Assembly (NCBI GenBank): GCA_030427255.1
Contig: JAUHWY010000003.1
Span: 145,598-209,597 of the forward strand
Direction: 5' to 3'
DNA length: 64,000 nt
From: Bacteroidia bacterium
GTDB taxonomy: Bacteria > Bacteroidota > Bacteroidia > CAIKAF01
Position numbers and translations under genes: made by a program. Below, piece after piece: positions 43,521 to 53,786 of the stretch. Below the pieces are notes generated by a model. The model saw only the letters and a list, made by a program, of their open reading frames with translations, searched no databases and had not been told where the DNA came from. Numbering within the stretch: position 1 is the stretch's first letter; each line of letters begins with the position of its first letter.

Positions 43521-45140
43521 ATGGCTTTGCCTACTAACATAGAAGATTTAGTTCATGGTAATACCATTGAATGGGAGCGCTTGGAGTTTAAACAAGGCTG
43601 GAATCCTGAAGATGTAATCCACTCCATGTGTGCCTTTGCCAATGATTTACATAATTGGGGAGGCGGATATATTATAGTTGGCATTGCTGAAGTCAATGGA
43701 CAACCCGTCCTGCCTCCCGCAGGGCTACAACAAAGTCAATTAGATCGTATTCAAGGTGAAATAATTGGTATAGCGAATAGAATTCAACCTAACTTTTTCC
43801 CAATAACTCAGCCGTATATACTGCAAGAGCAACACATTATGGTAATATGGTGTCCAGCTGGTGATAATCGACCCTATTCAGCACCTAGCACCTTGGGTAA
43901 TGGGGCGCAGAGACTTCATTATGTGAGAATTGGATCCCGAAGTGTAATAGCCCGAGATGAAAACTTAAGGCGCTTACAAGAACTAGCAGCCCGTATTCCT
44001 TTTGATGATAGAATAAACAATCAAGCAACCTTAGATGATTTAGACTTAGGGCTAATCCGTGAATACCTTCAAGAGATTAAGAGCGGTTTACTCGAAGAAA
44101 GTGCGACAATGCCATTCCTTGATTTGTGCAGAACCATGTTAATTGCAAAAGGTCCAAATGAAGATATAAGACCCGTAAATGTAGGCTTATTATTCTTTTC
44201 TAGAGAACCCCATCGATTCTTCGAGAGGGCTTGGATAGAATTGGTTTGGCACAAAGATGATACAGGTAAGAATTTTAAGGAAGTCTATTTTAAGGGCGCC
44301 TTACACAAACAGCTGAGGCAGGCCCTCTCCTATATCAAGAGTAATATCATCTCAGAAGAAGTGATAAAACACGCTGATAAAGCTGAGTCGGAGCGTTTCT
44401 TCAATTACCCTTTTGAAGCCATCGAGGAGGCCTTATCTAATGCTGTGTACCATAAGAGCTATGAGCATGGTGCTCCAATAGAGATTCAAGTGTTCCCTGA
44501 TAAAATGACCATTTTGAGCCATCCGGCTCCCATACCCCCTGTTAATCGAGAAGTTCTTTTAACTCAAAAGAGGATAATTGCCCGTGAATACAGGAACCGT
44601 AGGATTGGCGACTTCCTGAAAGAACTAAAACTGACTGAAGGTAGAGGAACTGGCTTCCCTTCTATTTATAGAGCCCTTGAGAACAATGGATCTCCTAAAC
44701 CTTCTTTTGAAACTGATGATATCAGTTATGTACTTGTAACTCTTCCAGCTCATGCTAATGAAAAAGTTAGTGGCGGAGCTAGCGACCAAGTTAATATCAA
44801 TGTTTTCAAGGATTTAGATGATGTAATAGCTTTTTGTGACGGAGTGAGTGACGGAGCTAGTGACAGAGCTAGTGACGAAGTAAAGACAATTCTTGCAGCT
44901 GCCTTGCATGAAAAAGTTGAAGGTCTCATAAAAGGTGCTGTAGAATGGGTTAGTCGTGAAGACCTTTTTTCGAGCATTGAACTAACCAATCACTCTACAA
45001 ATCGAAAAAAATACTTAGATCCGGTTATCGAAATTGGATGGATTGAAATGGAGTATCCAGACACTCCAACCCATCCAAAGCAACGATACAAGCTTACAAA
45101 CTCAGGTATGCGACTAAAAAGATTAATTGAGCAAGAATGA
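43521..45140 (+). CDS. AlbA_2 (Schlafen-like) DNA-binding protein with GHKL ATPase-like domain
   Basis: 539 residues. The N-terminal AlbA_2 domain (residues about 10-150) has the family start E-x-x-x-x-E-F-K-Q (TIEWERLEFKQGW) and GGGYIIVGIAE. A middle region related to HATPase_c_4 follows, with N-box EALSNAVYHKSYEHG and G-box LTEGRGTGFPSIYRAL. A low-complexity linker rich in S-D-G/R-A-S-D repeats and a winged-helix-like C-terminus finish the protein. AlbA_2/HATPase_c_4 proteins are often annotated as RecG-like helicases or transcriptional regulators; this one has no helicase motors. It lies between mod and res, 1 base after mod and overlapping res by 4. A regulatory or sensor role is inference. 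Confidence 0.85.
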   Translation: MALPTNIEDLVHGNTIEWERLEFKQGWNPEDVIHSMCAFANDLHNWGGGYIIVGIAEVNGQPVLPPAGLQQSQLDRIQGEIIGIANRIQPNFFPITQPYILQEQHIMVIWCPAGDNRPYSAPSTLGNGAQRLHYVRIGSRSVIARDENLRRLQELAARIPFDDRINNQATLDDLDLGLIREYLQEIKSGLLEESATMPFLDLCRTMLIAKGPNEDIRPVNVGLLFFSREPHRFFERAWIELVWHKDDTGKNFKEVYFKGALHKQLRQALSYIKSNIISEEVIKHADKAESERFFNYPFEAIEEALSNAVYHKSYEHGAPIEIQVFPDKMTILSHPAPIPPVNREVLLTQKRIIAREYRNRRIGDFLKELKLTEGRGTGFPSIYRALENNGSPKPSFETDDISYVLVTLPAHANEKVSGGASDQVNINVFKDLDDVIAFCDGVSDGASDRASDEVKTILAAALHEKVEGLIKGAVEWVSREDLFSSIELTNHSTNRKKYLDPVIEIGWIEMEYPDTPTHPKQRYKLTNSGMRLKRLIEQE

Positions 45141-48100
45141 AGCTACAGTTTAAAGAACAAGACTTTCAGGTCAATGCGGTTCAGGCTGTGGTAAATTGTT
45201 TTAAAGGACAACCGCTCAAAACCAATCGCTTTACCCTTGAGCGCAGCAGGGAACTCATACGAAAGGCCAAGCAAGCGGCAGCTGGGGTTCAAACCATAGA
45301 CTTTGAAATAGAAGAAGAAATTGGCTACCGAAACGCTGCCATCCAACTCTCAGAAACGCAGATGCTAAAAAACATACAGGAAGTTCAAAAGGAAAACGAC
45401 CTGCATGAAAGTCAGCAAATAGAGCGTCCACGAGGTGTAAAGTTGGGTTTTAACCTAACCATAGAAATGGAAACAGGTACAGGCAAAACCTACACCTACA
45501 TCCGTACCATGTATGAACTACATAAAAAGTACGATTGGAGTAAGTTCATTGTAATTGTTCCGAGCATTGCCATTCGTGAAGGGGTGTATAAATCATTTGA
45601 AGTAACACAAGACCACTTTCAAGAACTCTATGGGCACAAAATCAATCCATTCATTTACAATTCAGGACGCCCACAGGATATTGAGAATTTCGCTTCTGAT
45701 AGTCGTATCAGCGTGATGATTATCAATACCCAAGCATTCAATGCGCGTGGTAAAGATGCCAGACGTATCTATCAGGAGTTAGATCAATTTGGCACACGCA
45801 AGCCTATTGAAATCATTGCCCAAACCAACCCAATCTTAATCATAGATGAACCACAGTCTGTAGATGGTGAAAGAACTTTGGAGAGCATGCAAGACTTTAA
45901 CCCACTTTTTACGCTGCGGTATTCAGCTACGCACAAAGTGGAATACAATAAAGTCTATCGTTTAGATGCCTTGGATGCCTACAACAAGCGTTTGGTCAAG
46001 AAAATACAAGTAAAGGGTATCCACTTAAAGGGATCAACAGGCACCAATGGCTACCTGTATTTGGAAAATATAAGCCTCAGCACCACCAAACCACCTTTTG
46101 CAGTCATTGAGCATGAAATACGTATAACTTCAGGCTCAATAAGCAAAAAGAGGGTTAAAGCAGCAGAAGGTTACAATCTTTATGAGCAGTCAGGCAATAT
46201 GCCTGCCTACAAGAATCAAACGATAACCGAAATAAATGGCTACCTCAATAAAATTGTAGTGGGCGGCCAAGACGTCTATCCAGGGGATATCCTAAATGAT
46301 AAGGATGAACATGCTTTCCGAAGGGTGCAGATAAGGGAATGTATACTCTCTCATCTGCAAAAAGAAAAGCAACTCTTTGGGCAGGGCATAAAAGTCCTTT
46401 CGCTATTCTTCATCGATACCGTGGAGAAATACCGAGTGTATGATGAATTAGGAGAACAACAATTGGGTGAATACGCTCAGATTTTTGAAGAAGAGTACAA
46501 TAAGGTCAAATACGAGTTCTTAGACCTATTTCAACAGGAGTATAACGATTATCTAAAAGATACAGACCCGAGTAAGCTGCATAAGGGCTATATGCCTACC
46601 AACTTTGGAGAATATCTCAAAAGAGATTCTGCTGACCAAGTACACAATGGCTATTTTTCGATAGATAAGAAAGGCAAAACCATAGACCCAACAGTAAAAC
46701 AAGGCAAAGAAGAATCAGAAGATGTTTCAGCCTACGACTTGATAATGAAAGATAAGGAGAGGTTGCTGAGCTTTGAAGAACCTACCCGGTTTATCTTCTC
46801 ACACTCTGCTCTAAAGGAAGGCTGGGACAACCCTAATGTATTTCAGATATGTGCTTTAAAACATGCAGAAAGTGGCAGCTTAACCAGGCGAAGGCAGGAA
46901 GTAGGGCGGGGTATGCGTTTGTGTGTAGATAAGAATGGAATCCGTCAAGATTTTGAGGTGGTTGGCGAACGGGTCCATGAAATCAATAAGCTCACTGTTA
47001 TTGCCTCTGAGAGTTATGAATCGTTTGCTAAAGGACTGCAAAAAGAAATTGCAGACACTCTGCAAGACCGACCACAACGAGCAGAAGTTGATTTCTTTGT
47101 AGGTAAGATGGTCACAAACGAAACTGGCCAGACTTACCGACTTACGCGAAAAGATGCAGAGCTTATCAATAAGAATCTCTACAAAGAGGACATCATTGAT
47201 GATAATAATAAAATTGTTTTAAGGGAACCGGTTGACGCTTGCTCCTTCTACTTGCCTGAAGGACTATTAGAATACAGAAGTGGGATTTGCAAACTTTTGC
47301 AGGGTATCATTAGTGGTGAAAACTTCAAACCCGAAGATGAACGTCAGACGGTGGTGCTTCGGACAAACAAAAACTTTGCTAGAAAAGAGTTCCAAGCGCT
47401 TTGGGAGAAAATCAATCTAAAGACCATTTATGAGGTGAAATTTGACACCGAACAGCTCATTTCAGATGCAAAAATAAAAATTGATGCGCAGCTAAACATT
47501 GGCGATCGGGCCTACGAAGTTGTGGAGGGAGAAATGCAGGGTGGAACCGCAGAGCAGCTGAGGGATGGAGAATCAATCAGGCAAACACAAAGGGTACGAT
47601 TGAAACACGATAGTGAGGTGCATTCCAATGCACATTATGATATAGTCGGGGAGATTGAAGTGCAAACAAACCTAACTCGAAGAACCATTGTAGAGATACT
47701 TAAGAAGATAAAGCAAGGGAAGTTCTTATTGATTCGTAAGAATCCAGAAGAGTTCATTAGCAAATGCAGCAAGCTGATTAATGAAGTAAAAGCAAGTCTC
47801 ATTATCAACAACATAGTCTACCACAAAACCGAGGAAAGGCATGATGCAAAGACCGTATTCACGAATGATAAGTTCGCCTTGCGCAAGTCTGAATTGCTCA
47901 AAAAGCACATTTACGACTTCCTTACTTGCGACTCTAAGATTGAATCAGACTTTGCCACTGCGTTAGAAAATAGTACTGAAGTTGTGGTTTATGCTAAGCT
48001 TCCTAAAAGCTTTTTTGTATCCACACCAGTAGCCAATTACAGTCCAGATTGGGCAATTGTATTTGATAAAGACAAAGTGCGCCATATTTACTTTGTAGCC

Positions 48101-48259
48101 GAAACCAAAGGCTCTGATTCTGATATGGACTTGCGAGAAATAGAGAAACTAAAAATTCATTGTGCTACGGAGCACTTCAAAGAGATAAGCGGAATGGAAG
48201 TAAAATTTGAGAAAGTAAGTAGTTACGAGAATCTAATGGACATTGTGCAACTCAGTTAA
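45137..48259 (+). CDS. res: Type III restriction endonuclease subunit (Res)
   Basis: 1040 residues. ATP-driven DNA translocase and nuclease partner of Mod. Walker A METGTGKTYT is at residues 111-120 and motif II DEPQ at 237-240. Motif III-like RYSATHKVEYNKVY follows. The superfamily 2 C-terminal motifs are SALKEGWDNPNVFQICAL and TRRRQEVGRGMRLCVD. The C-terminal nuclease domain has S-P970-D971 ... E989-T-K991, a complete PD-(D/E)xK site. The length is typical (about 970-1050). All catalytic motifs are intact, so restriction should be active. Confidence 0.94.
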   Translation: MKLQFKEQDFQVNAVQAVVNCFKGQPLKTNRFTLERSRELIRKAKQAAAGVQTIDFEIEEEIGYRNAAIQLSETQMLKNIQEVQKENDLHESQQIERPRGVKLGFNLTIEMETGTGKTYTYIRTMYELHKKYDWSKFIVIVPSIAIREGVYKSFEVTQDHFQELYGHKINPFIYNSGRPQDIENFASDSRISVMIINTQAFNARGKDARRIYQELDQFGTRKPIEIIAQTNPILIIDEPQSVDGERTLESMQDFNPLFTLRYSATHKVEYNKVYRLDALDAYNKRLVKKIQVKGIHLKGSTGTNGYLYLENISLSTTKPPFAVIEHEIRITSGSISKKRVKAAEGYNLYEQSGNMPAYKNQTITEINGYLNKIVVGGQDVYPGDILNDKDEHAFRRVQIRECILSHLQKEKQLFGQGIKVLSLFFIDTVEKYRVYDELGEQQLGEYAQIFEEEYNKVKYEFLDLFQQEYNDYLKDTDPSKLHKGYMPTNFGEYLKRDSADQVHNGYFSIDKKGKTIDPTVKQGKEESEDVSAYDLIMKDKERLLSFEEPTRFIFSHSALKEGWDNPNVFQICALKHAESGSLTRRRQEVGRGMRLCVDKNGIRQDFEVVGERVHEINKLTVIASESYESFAKGLQKEIADTLQDRPQRAEVDFFVGKMVTNETGQTYRLTRKDAELINKNLYKEDIIDDNNKIVLREPVDACSFYLPEGLLEYRSGICKLLQGIISGENFKPEDERQTVVLRTNKNFARKEFQALWEKINLKTIYEVKFDTEQLISDAKIKIDAQLNIGDRAYEVVEGEMQGGTAEQLRDGESIRQTQRVRLKHDSEVHSNAHYDIVGEIEVQTNLTRRTIVEILKKIKQGKFLLIRKNPEEFISKCSKLINEVKASLIINNIVYHKTEERHDAKTVFTNDKFALRKSELLKKHIYDFLTCDSKIESDFATALENSTEVVVYAKLPKSFFVSTPVANYSPDWAIVFDKDKVRHIYFVAETKGSDSDMDLREIEKLKIHCATEHFKEISGMEVKFEKVSSYENLMDIVQLS

Positions 48260-48267
48260 TCTGCCCT

Positions 48268-50556
48268 ATGATTACGAAACTTGTTAAACTCAAAAAATTC
48301 GGGATTTACAAAAGCTTTTCATGGAATGAAGACTTAGGTAAATTCAAGAAAAAGAATATTATTTATGGATGGAATTATTCCGGTAAAACCACTTTGTCCA
48401 AATTATTTCAAATCCTTGAGTTTAAAGGTTCCAAACAATATTTTTCAAACCCAGAGTTTTCTTTTGAATATTCTGACAATAACGGAAATGTAATAGGTTC
48501 GATTACTAACTCCAATTATCAAGAAGCGCCATTTTTTTTTAAGGTTTTTAATTCACAATACATTAAGGACGTGTTCATTTCGGACGATATGGATTTGGAT
48601 TTTCAACCCATCTCCTTCTATCTCGGTGATGAATCAGGAGTTTTAGATAAACAAATAAAGAGTTTAGTAAACTACAATGAATTACTCCTTGCCAGAAAAG
48701 GAAAAATTAAGACTTTTTTTATAGACGAGTTTGAGAAGTACGACAAGAAGACTGGAAGTAAATTCAGTGAAAAAGCAAAAGAAATCCGAAAAAATTACCT
48801 AGATGGAAATTTGAATAGTGATAATTTTAATTTGTCTCATTTTCGGACTATTGCAGAAAAAGTTAAACAAGATCTGTCAGCATATATACTTTCAAATGAG
48901 GACCGTGATAAAATAAAAAACGAAGCTACTTCCGAAAAGAAATTTGAACTTCAGAAGGATGATTACAATCTAACCGAAAGATTAAAACAGCTTTCGGATA
49001 AAGTACAGGCTATTTTGGAAGATACAGCTCCTAAAGCGATTCAATTTCCAGAATTAGATGACGATCAAGAGCTTTTTCAGTGGGTACAAACTGGTGTTAA
49101 ACTTCATGAAAACGAAACAAACTGTAAGTTTTGTACCAAAGAACTACCTAAAAAAAGAGTACAAGATTTAAACTCCTACTATTCAAAAAAGTTAAAGGAA
49201 ATACAAGCACTCATTGAAACTGCTTCAAGTGAAATTGCAAGCGAAAAAGAAAAGTTAAAAATTAAGTTTCCAGATAAAAAGAATCTTGGAGATAATTACC
49301 AAAATGATTACTCAAAAGCAATAGAAGCATTTAGTAAGGCTGCAAAACAATACGCAAATCAGTTAAAAATTCTTGAAAATGACCTTAAAAGAAAACCAAA
49401 TAGCTACTTCTCCTCTATATCGGCAACATCTATTGAGTTGGTTTCACTTGAAACAGCTTTACAAAAAATTAATGAGTCAGTAAAAAAGCACAATTCATGG
49501 ATTGAAGAGTTTGATGATAATAAACGCAAGGCATTAGCAAAGTTGCTGGACCATTATGTAGCTGAATATCTTTTATCTGATTCATATCTTGATAAAGAGG
49601 CAAATAGTCAAAGAGCTTCCAGGGTAATTTTCAAAATAGATGCGTTAGTGGATTTCAATAAAATTGAGGTTTCAAAGCTTGAAGCGAAGCTTAAAAGCCT
49701 TGTTAAAGGTCAAGAAGAGCTGAATGCAACTTTGTCTATCCTATTACACAGGAACGATGTTCAAATTAAAATTAGTGACGATAAGTTTACTTTAGAACGC
49801 GGAGGTTATCCGGCATCAAATTTAAGTGAGGGAGAAAAATCAGCGATTGCTTTTGCATATTTCCTTACGGAGTTAAAATCCTTAAGAACTGAAGAACCAT
49901 CGTTGCTTCCAAAGACGGTGATTTTTATTGATGACCCAATTTCAAGTTTAGACAGCAATCACATATTCCAAATTAGGTCTTTAATTCAGGATTTTTTTAA
50001 AGGGGATGATTACGCTCAAATTTTCATTTCGACCCACAACTTTGAGTTTTTCTCTGTAATGCGGGATTCTGATCTTTTTAAAAATGTAAGAGGTTTAGAC
50101 AAAGAAGAAAAACGACCATTTTTTTGGGTTAGAAGGAAGGATGATAACACGTCAACGATCGAAAAACTGCCTAAAACTTTTAGCGAATATAAATCTGAAT
50201 ACGTTGCATTATTTCATTTACTAAGGGACTACAAAGAAAACCTTTCAAAGCAAGATTTCCAGTATGCTGTTCTCTTACCAAATGCTGTTAGAAGGTTCAT
50301 CGAGTTATATACGGCAATGAAATACCCATCGAGCCATGATTCAGTGGATGTAAGAGCAAAATTAGTTTTTGACAATGGTTCTAAAACCCCGCATGGAGTG
50401 AAGCTACTGCATTGGTTTTCTCATCAATTACAATTTGAAAAGGTTCAACAACATGATGATAAACTTTTGCAAATAGATGATGCGATAGATGACCTTTTAA
50501 CCTATATTGAGAAAGAGGACGGTCTTCATTGGAACGGACTAATGAATAAACCATGA
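48268..50556 (+). CDS. AAA_13 ATPase with zinc-hook motif, RloC/PrrC-like putative anticodon nuclease
   Basis: 762 residues, visibly more AT-rich than its neighbours. SMC/Rad50-type ATPase head: Walker A GWNYSGKT (34-41), signature NLSEGEKSAIAF (519 onward), Walker B IFIDDPISSLDSNH (D555-D556), and a switch histidine in FISTHNFEFF. Long coiled coils flank a zinc-hook-like C286-K-F-C289. The C-terminal region contains R675-x3-E679 (LPNAVRRFIELY) and H709 (KTPHGVK), 30 residues on. This resembles the R320/E324/H356 nuclease triad reported for PrrC. RloC and PrrC cut tRNA anticodon loops, and PrrC is silenced by its partner restriction enzyme. The ATPase family is clear; the nuclease role is inferred. 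It starts 8 bases after res. Confidence 0.75.
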   Translation: MITKLVKLKKFGIYKSFSWNEDLGKFKKKNIIYGWNYSGKTTLSKLFQILEFKGSKQYFSNPEFSFEYSDNNGNVIGSITNSNYQEAPFFFKVFNSQYIKDVFISDDMDLDFQPISFYLGDESGVLDKQIKSLVNYNELLLARKGKIKTFFIDEFEKYDKKTGSKFSEKAKEIRKNYLDGNLNSDNFNLSHFRTIAEKVKQDLSAYILSNEDRDKIKNEATSEKKFELQKDDYNLTERLKQLSDKVQAILEDTAPKAIQFPELDDDQELFQWVQTGVKLHENETNCKFCTKELPKKRVQDLNSYYSKKLKEIQALIETASSEIASEKEKLKIKFPDKKNLGDNYQNDYSKAIEAFSKAAKQYANQLKILENDLKRKPNSYFSSISATSIELVSLETALQKINESVKKHNSWIEEFDDNKRKALAKLLDHYVAEYLLSDSYLDKEANSQRASRVIFKIDALVDFNKIEVSKLEAKLKSLVKGQEELNATLSILLHRNDVQIKISDDKFTLERGGYPASNLSEGEKSAIAFAYFLTELKSLRTEEPSLLPKTVIFIDDPISSLDSNHIFQIRSLIQDFFKGDDYAQIFISTHNFEFFSVMRDSDLFKNVRGLDKEEKRPFFWVRRKDDNTSTIEKLPKTFSEYKSEYVALFHLLRDYKENLSKQDFQYAVLLPNAVRRFIELYTAMKYPSSHDSVDVRAKLVFDNGSKTPHGVKLLHWFSHQLQFEKVQQHDDKLLQIDDAIDDLLTYIEKEDGLHWNGLMNKP

Positions 50557-53500
50557 AACTAATCGACAACGTTAATACACGTTTAGGTGATGACCTAAAG
50601 GAGACCATAAGAAAGGGCAGCAAACTCAGCATTGCCGCTTCTACCTTCTCAATCTATGCCTTTGAAGCACTCAAAAAGGAATTGGGTAAAATTGAAGAAC
50701 TCCGTTTCATTTTTAGCTCACCTACCTTTATTGAAGAGAAGTTTCAGAAGGAAACCAGGAAGTTTTATATACCACACATAGTAAGGGAATCAGAACTGTG
50801 CGGAGGTGAATTTGAATTGAGATTAATGAATCAACTCAACCAAAGAGCCATTGCCAAAGAATGTTCAAAGTGGGTAAAGAAGAAAGTCACGTTTAAATCT
50901 AACAAACTCAACAATCAACCCCTCAACGGGATGATTCACGTGAACCAGGGCAATCAGAACGCACAGGTATATTCAAACGTCAGCGGTTTCACCACATCCG
51001 ATTTGGGAATAACGCACAAAAAAGGCTTTCCTACACTAATCCAAAAAGTGGAATACCCTGATAGCAAAGCCTACTTAGATTGGTTCAATCAGGTGTGGGA
51101 GAATGAAGAAGACCTAAAAGACGTAACCCAAAAGGTTCAGGACTACTTTGAAAGTGCATATAAAGAAAATAGTCCAGAGTTTATCTACTTCATTACGCTT
51201 TATAATATTTTCAATGACTTTTTAGATGACCTCTCTTTAGACCATTTACCCAATGAGCATATTGGCTTTAAAGACACATTGGTCTGGAAAAAGCTCTACA
51301 ACTTTCAGCAGGATGCAGTAATTGGCGCTATTAACAAGTTGGAGAAATATAAGGGCTGCATTTTAGCTGACTCTGTTGGTTTAGGTAAAACATTTTCAGC
51401 CTTAGGGGTAATTAAGTACTATGAAATGCGAAATAAAGACGTGTTGGTACTTTGCCCCAAGAAATTAGAAGCCAATTGGAATACCTACCGCCACAACGAC
51501 AAGAATAACATATTAGCTGCTGATAGATTCAGATATGATGTGCTATTCCATACAGATTTAAGTCGCGAGCGGGGTATCAGTAATGGTCGCGAATTAGCCA
51601 ATGTAAATTGGGGTAACTATGGTCTCATTGTCATCGATGAATCACATAATTTCAGAAACAACAGCACTGTCATTGGTAGAGAAAATCGCTACCAAAAGTT
51701 AATGAGAAAGGTCTTTCAAGAAGGCATTGAAACAAAGGTTTTGATGCTATCCGCAACTCCGGTTAACAATAGATTCAATGACCTGCGCAACCAGTTGGCA
51801 TTAGCCTATGAAGGGGATGCAGAGAACATTGATCAAAAACTAGATACTCAGAGTGGAATAGACCAAGTTTTCAGAAAAGCTCAGCAAGCGTTTAATATTT
51901 GGAGTAGGTATGAAACTAAAGAGCGTACCACTGAGAAGCTTTTGGACATGCTCGATTTTGACTTCTTTGAGATATTGGACTCGTTAACTATAGCACGCTC
52001 AAGGAACCACATCACTACTTATTATGACACCACAGCCATTGGTAAGTTTCCGAAGCGCAATAAGCCCATATCTATTCAAAGTCCGCTAACTGATTCTGGC
52101 GATGTTACTTATGTAGATATTGCTGAAAAGCTTACTCTGCTCAATTTATCCATTTACACACCATTGAATTACATTCTTCCTAGCAAGATTCAGGCGTATG
52201 CGGATTTGTATGACAAAGAAGTACGATCAGGATCAGGTAAGCTATCGCAGGTAGATAGAGAATTGAGTTTGCGTATTCTTATGCGAATCAATTTACTCAA
52301 GCGATTAGAGAGTTCTGTAGACTCTTTCCGACTCACTTTGGAAGGCATCATTGGTCAGATTGAAAACGCCATTAAAACAATTGACAAGGGTGATGCGGAT
52401 GACTATGAAGGTATCCACAAAATCCTAAGTGACGAGAACTATGACTTTGAGTCAAATTGGGCGGATGAAGAGCAAGTAATTGGTAAAAAGATTAAGGTTC
52501 ACATTGCCGATATGGATACCACAAAATGGCGTGAAGACCTTACTGAGGACCTTGTTGTATTGAATCACCTTTGGAGTAATATCGTTGACATACGGGGCGA
52601 AAAAGACACCAAGCTTCAACACCTTATAAGTCTTTTAGACAAGAAGGTACAAGAGCCATTTAATCCAGGGAACAAGAAAGCTATTGTATTCACCGCTTTT
52701 GCTGATACGGCCAATTATCTATACGAGAATATTCACGAGCACTTGAAAGAGCAATATGGCTTGAATACAGCAATTATCACAGGTTCGAGAAGGTTATGTA
52801 CTACTAAAAAGATTCCAGCAGATCTAAATGCTATTCTTACTTGCTTCTCTCCCATATCCAAAGACAAAGCACAACTCTATCCAAGCATTTCAGACTCTAT
52901 TGATTTACTAATCGCTACAGATTGTATTTCAGAAGGTCAAAACCTACAAGACTGCGATTATCTTATCAACTATGACATTCATTGGAATCCTGTGAGAATC
53001 ATTCAACGCTTCGGGCGGGTAGATAGAATTGGTTCCAAGAACGAAAGTATTACCATGGTCAACTTTTGGCCCGACGTTACCCTTGATAATTATATCAACC
53101 TTAAGCAGCGCGTTGAGAATAAAATGCTCATTAGCAATATGGCGAGCACAGGTGATGACAACATTCTAAATACCGAGGAAAAAGACTTAGAGTATCGGAA
53201 AATTCAGCTTCAAAGACTTCAAGAAGAAGTCATTGACTTGGAAGATTTGAGAGAAGGTGTTAGCATAACAGACCTTGGCTTGAATGATTTCAGAGTAGAC
53301 TTATCAAATATGATAAAGGAATATGGTGAGTTAAAGAACATACCAGAAGGTCTGCATGCAGTGGTAAAATCCAGCCCAATACTCCAAAGCGGTGTAATCT
53401 TTGTGCTCAAAAATGTGAACTCAAGTGTCAATATAAATAAGCTAAACAGACTACACCCTTACTACTTAGTATACATAAAAATGAATGGTGAATTAATTCT

Positions 53501-53786
53501 CAACCATGTAGAACCTAAGAAGATTTTGGATGCCATGCGAATGCTGGCTAAAGGCAGAACCGCACCTATTGCAGATGTATGTGCAGCATTGGCAGAAGAA
53601 ACGGATGATTACCACCAAATGAATGAATACTCAACACTGCTCAAACAAGCAATTAGTACCATTCTACAAAAGGAAGAAGAGAAAGATGTTCTAAGTCTTT
53701 TCAAATCAGGGGGAACAACTGCACTTCAACGGAAAATTAAGGGCATTGAAGACTTTAAATTAGTATCATTCCTAATTGTGCGCTAA
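50553..53786 (+). CDS. PLD-like / SNF2-family helicase protein
   Basis: 1077 residues. The N-terminal ~170 residues have a phospholipase-D-like layout (SKLSIAASTFSIYAFEAL, SNVSGFTTSDLGI), but the canonical HxK(x4)D is not evident, so this domain may bind without cutting. A full SNF2/superfamily 2 motor follows: Walker A DSVGLGKTFSA (K279), DESH box (D362-H365), motif III LMLSATPVNNR, and the C-terminal motifs IATDCISEGQNLQDCDYLINYD and QRFGRVDRIG. Helicase-PLD proteins of this type are common in defence islands. It overlaps the ATPase gene by 4 bases and the DUF4391 gene by 1. It probably remodels or tracks along DNA. Confidence 0.85.
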   Translation: MKLIDNVNTRLGDDLKETIRKGSKLSIAASTFSIYAFEALKKELGKIEELRFIFSSPTFIEEKFQKETRKFYIPHIVRESELCGGEFELRLMNQLNQRAIAKECSKWVKKKVTFKSNKLNNQPLNGMIHVNQGNQNAQVYSNVSGFTTSDLGITHKKGFPTLIQKVEYPDSKAYLDWFNQVWENEEDLKDVTQKVQDYFESAYKENSPEFIYFITLYNIFNDFLDDLSLDHLPNEHIGFKDTLVWKKLYNFQQDAVIGAINKLEKYKGCILADSVGLGKTFSALGVIKYYEMRNKDVLVLCPKKLEANWNTYRHNDKNNILAADRFRYDVLFHTDLSRERGISNGRELANVNWGNYGLIVIDESHNFRNNSTVIGRENRYQKLMRKVFQEGIETKVLMLSATPVNNRFNDLRNQLALAYEGDAENIDQKLDTQSGIDQVFRKAQQAFNIWSRYETKERTTEKLLDMLDFDFFEILDSLTIARSRNHITTYYDTTAIGKFPKRNKPISIQSPLTDSGDVTYVDIAEKLTLLNLSIYTPLNYILPSKIQAYADLYDKEVRSGSGKLSQVDRELSLRILMRINLLKRLESSVDSFRLTLEGIIGQIENAIKTIDKGDADDYEGIHKILSDENYDFESNWADEEQVIGKKIKVHIADMDTTKWREDLTEDLVVLNHLWSNIVDIRGEKDTKLQHLISLLDKKVQEPFNPGNKKAIVFTAFADTANYLYENIHEHLKEQYGLNTAIITGSRRLCTTKKIPADLNAILTCFSPISKDKAQLYPSISDSIDLLIATDCISEGQNLQDCDYLINYDIHWNPVRIIQRFGRVDRIGSKNESITMVNFWPDVTLDNYINLKQRVENKMLISNMASTGDDNILNTEEKDLEYRKIQLQRLQEEVIDLEDLREGVSITDLGLNDFRVDLSNMIKEYGELKNIPEGLHAVVKSSPILQSGVIFVLKNVNSSVNINKLNRLHPYYLVYIKMNGELILNHVEPKKILDAMRMLAKGRTAPIADVCAALAEETDDYHQMNEYSTLLKQAISTILQKEEEKDVLSLFKSGGTTALQRKIKGIEDFKLVSFLIVR

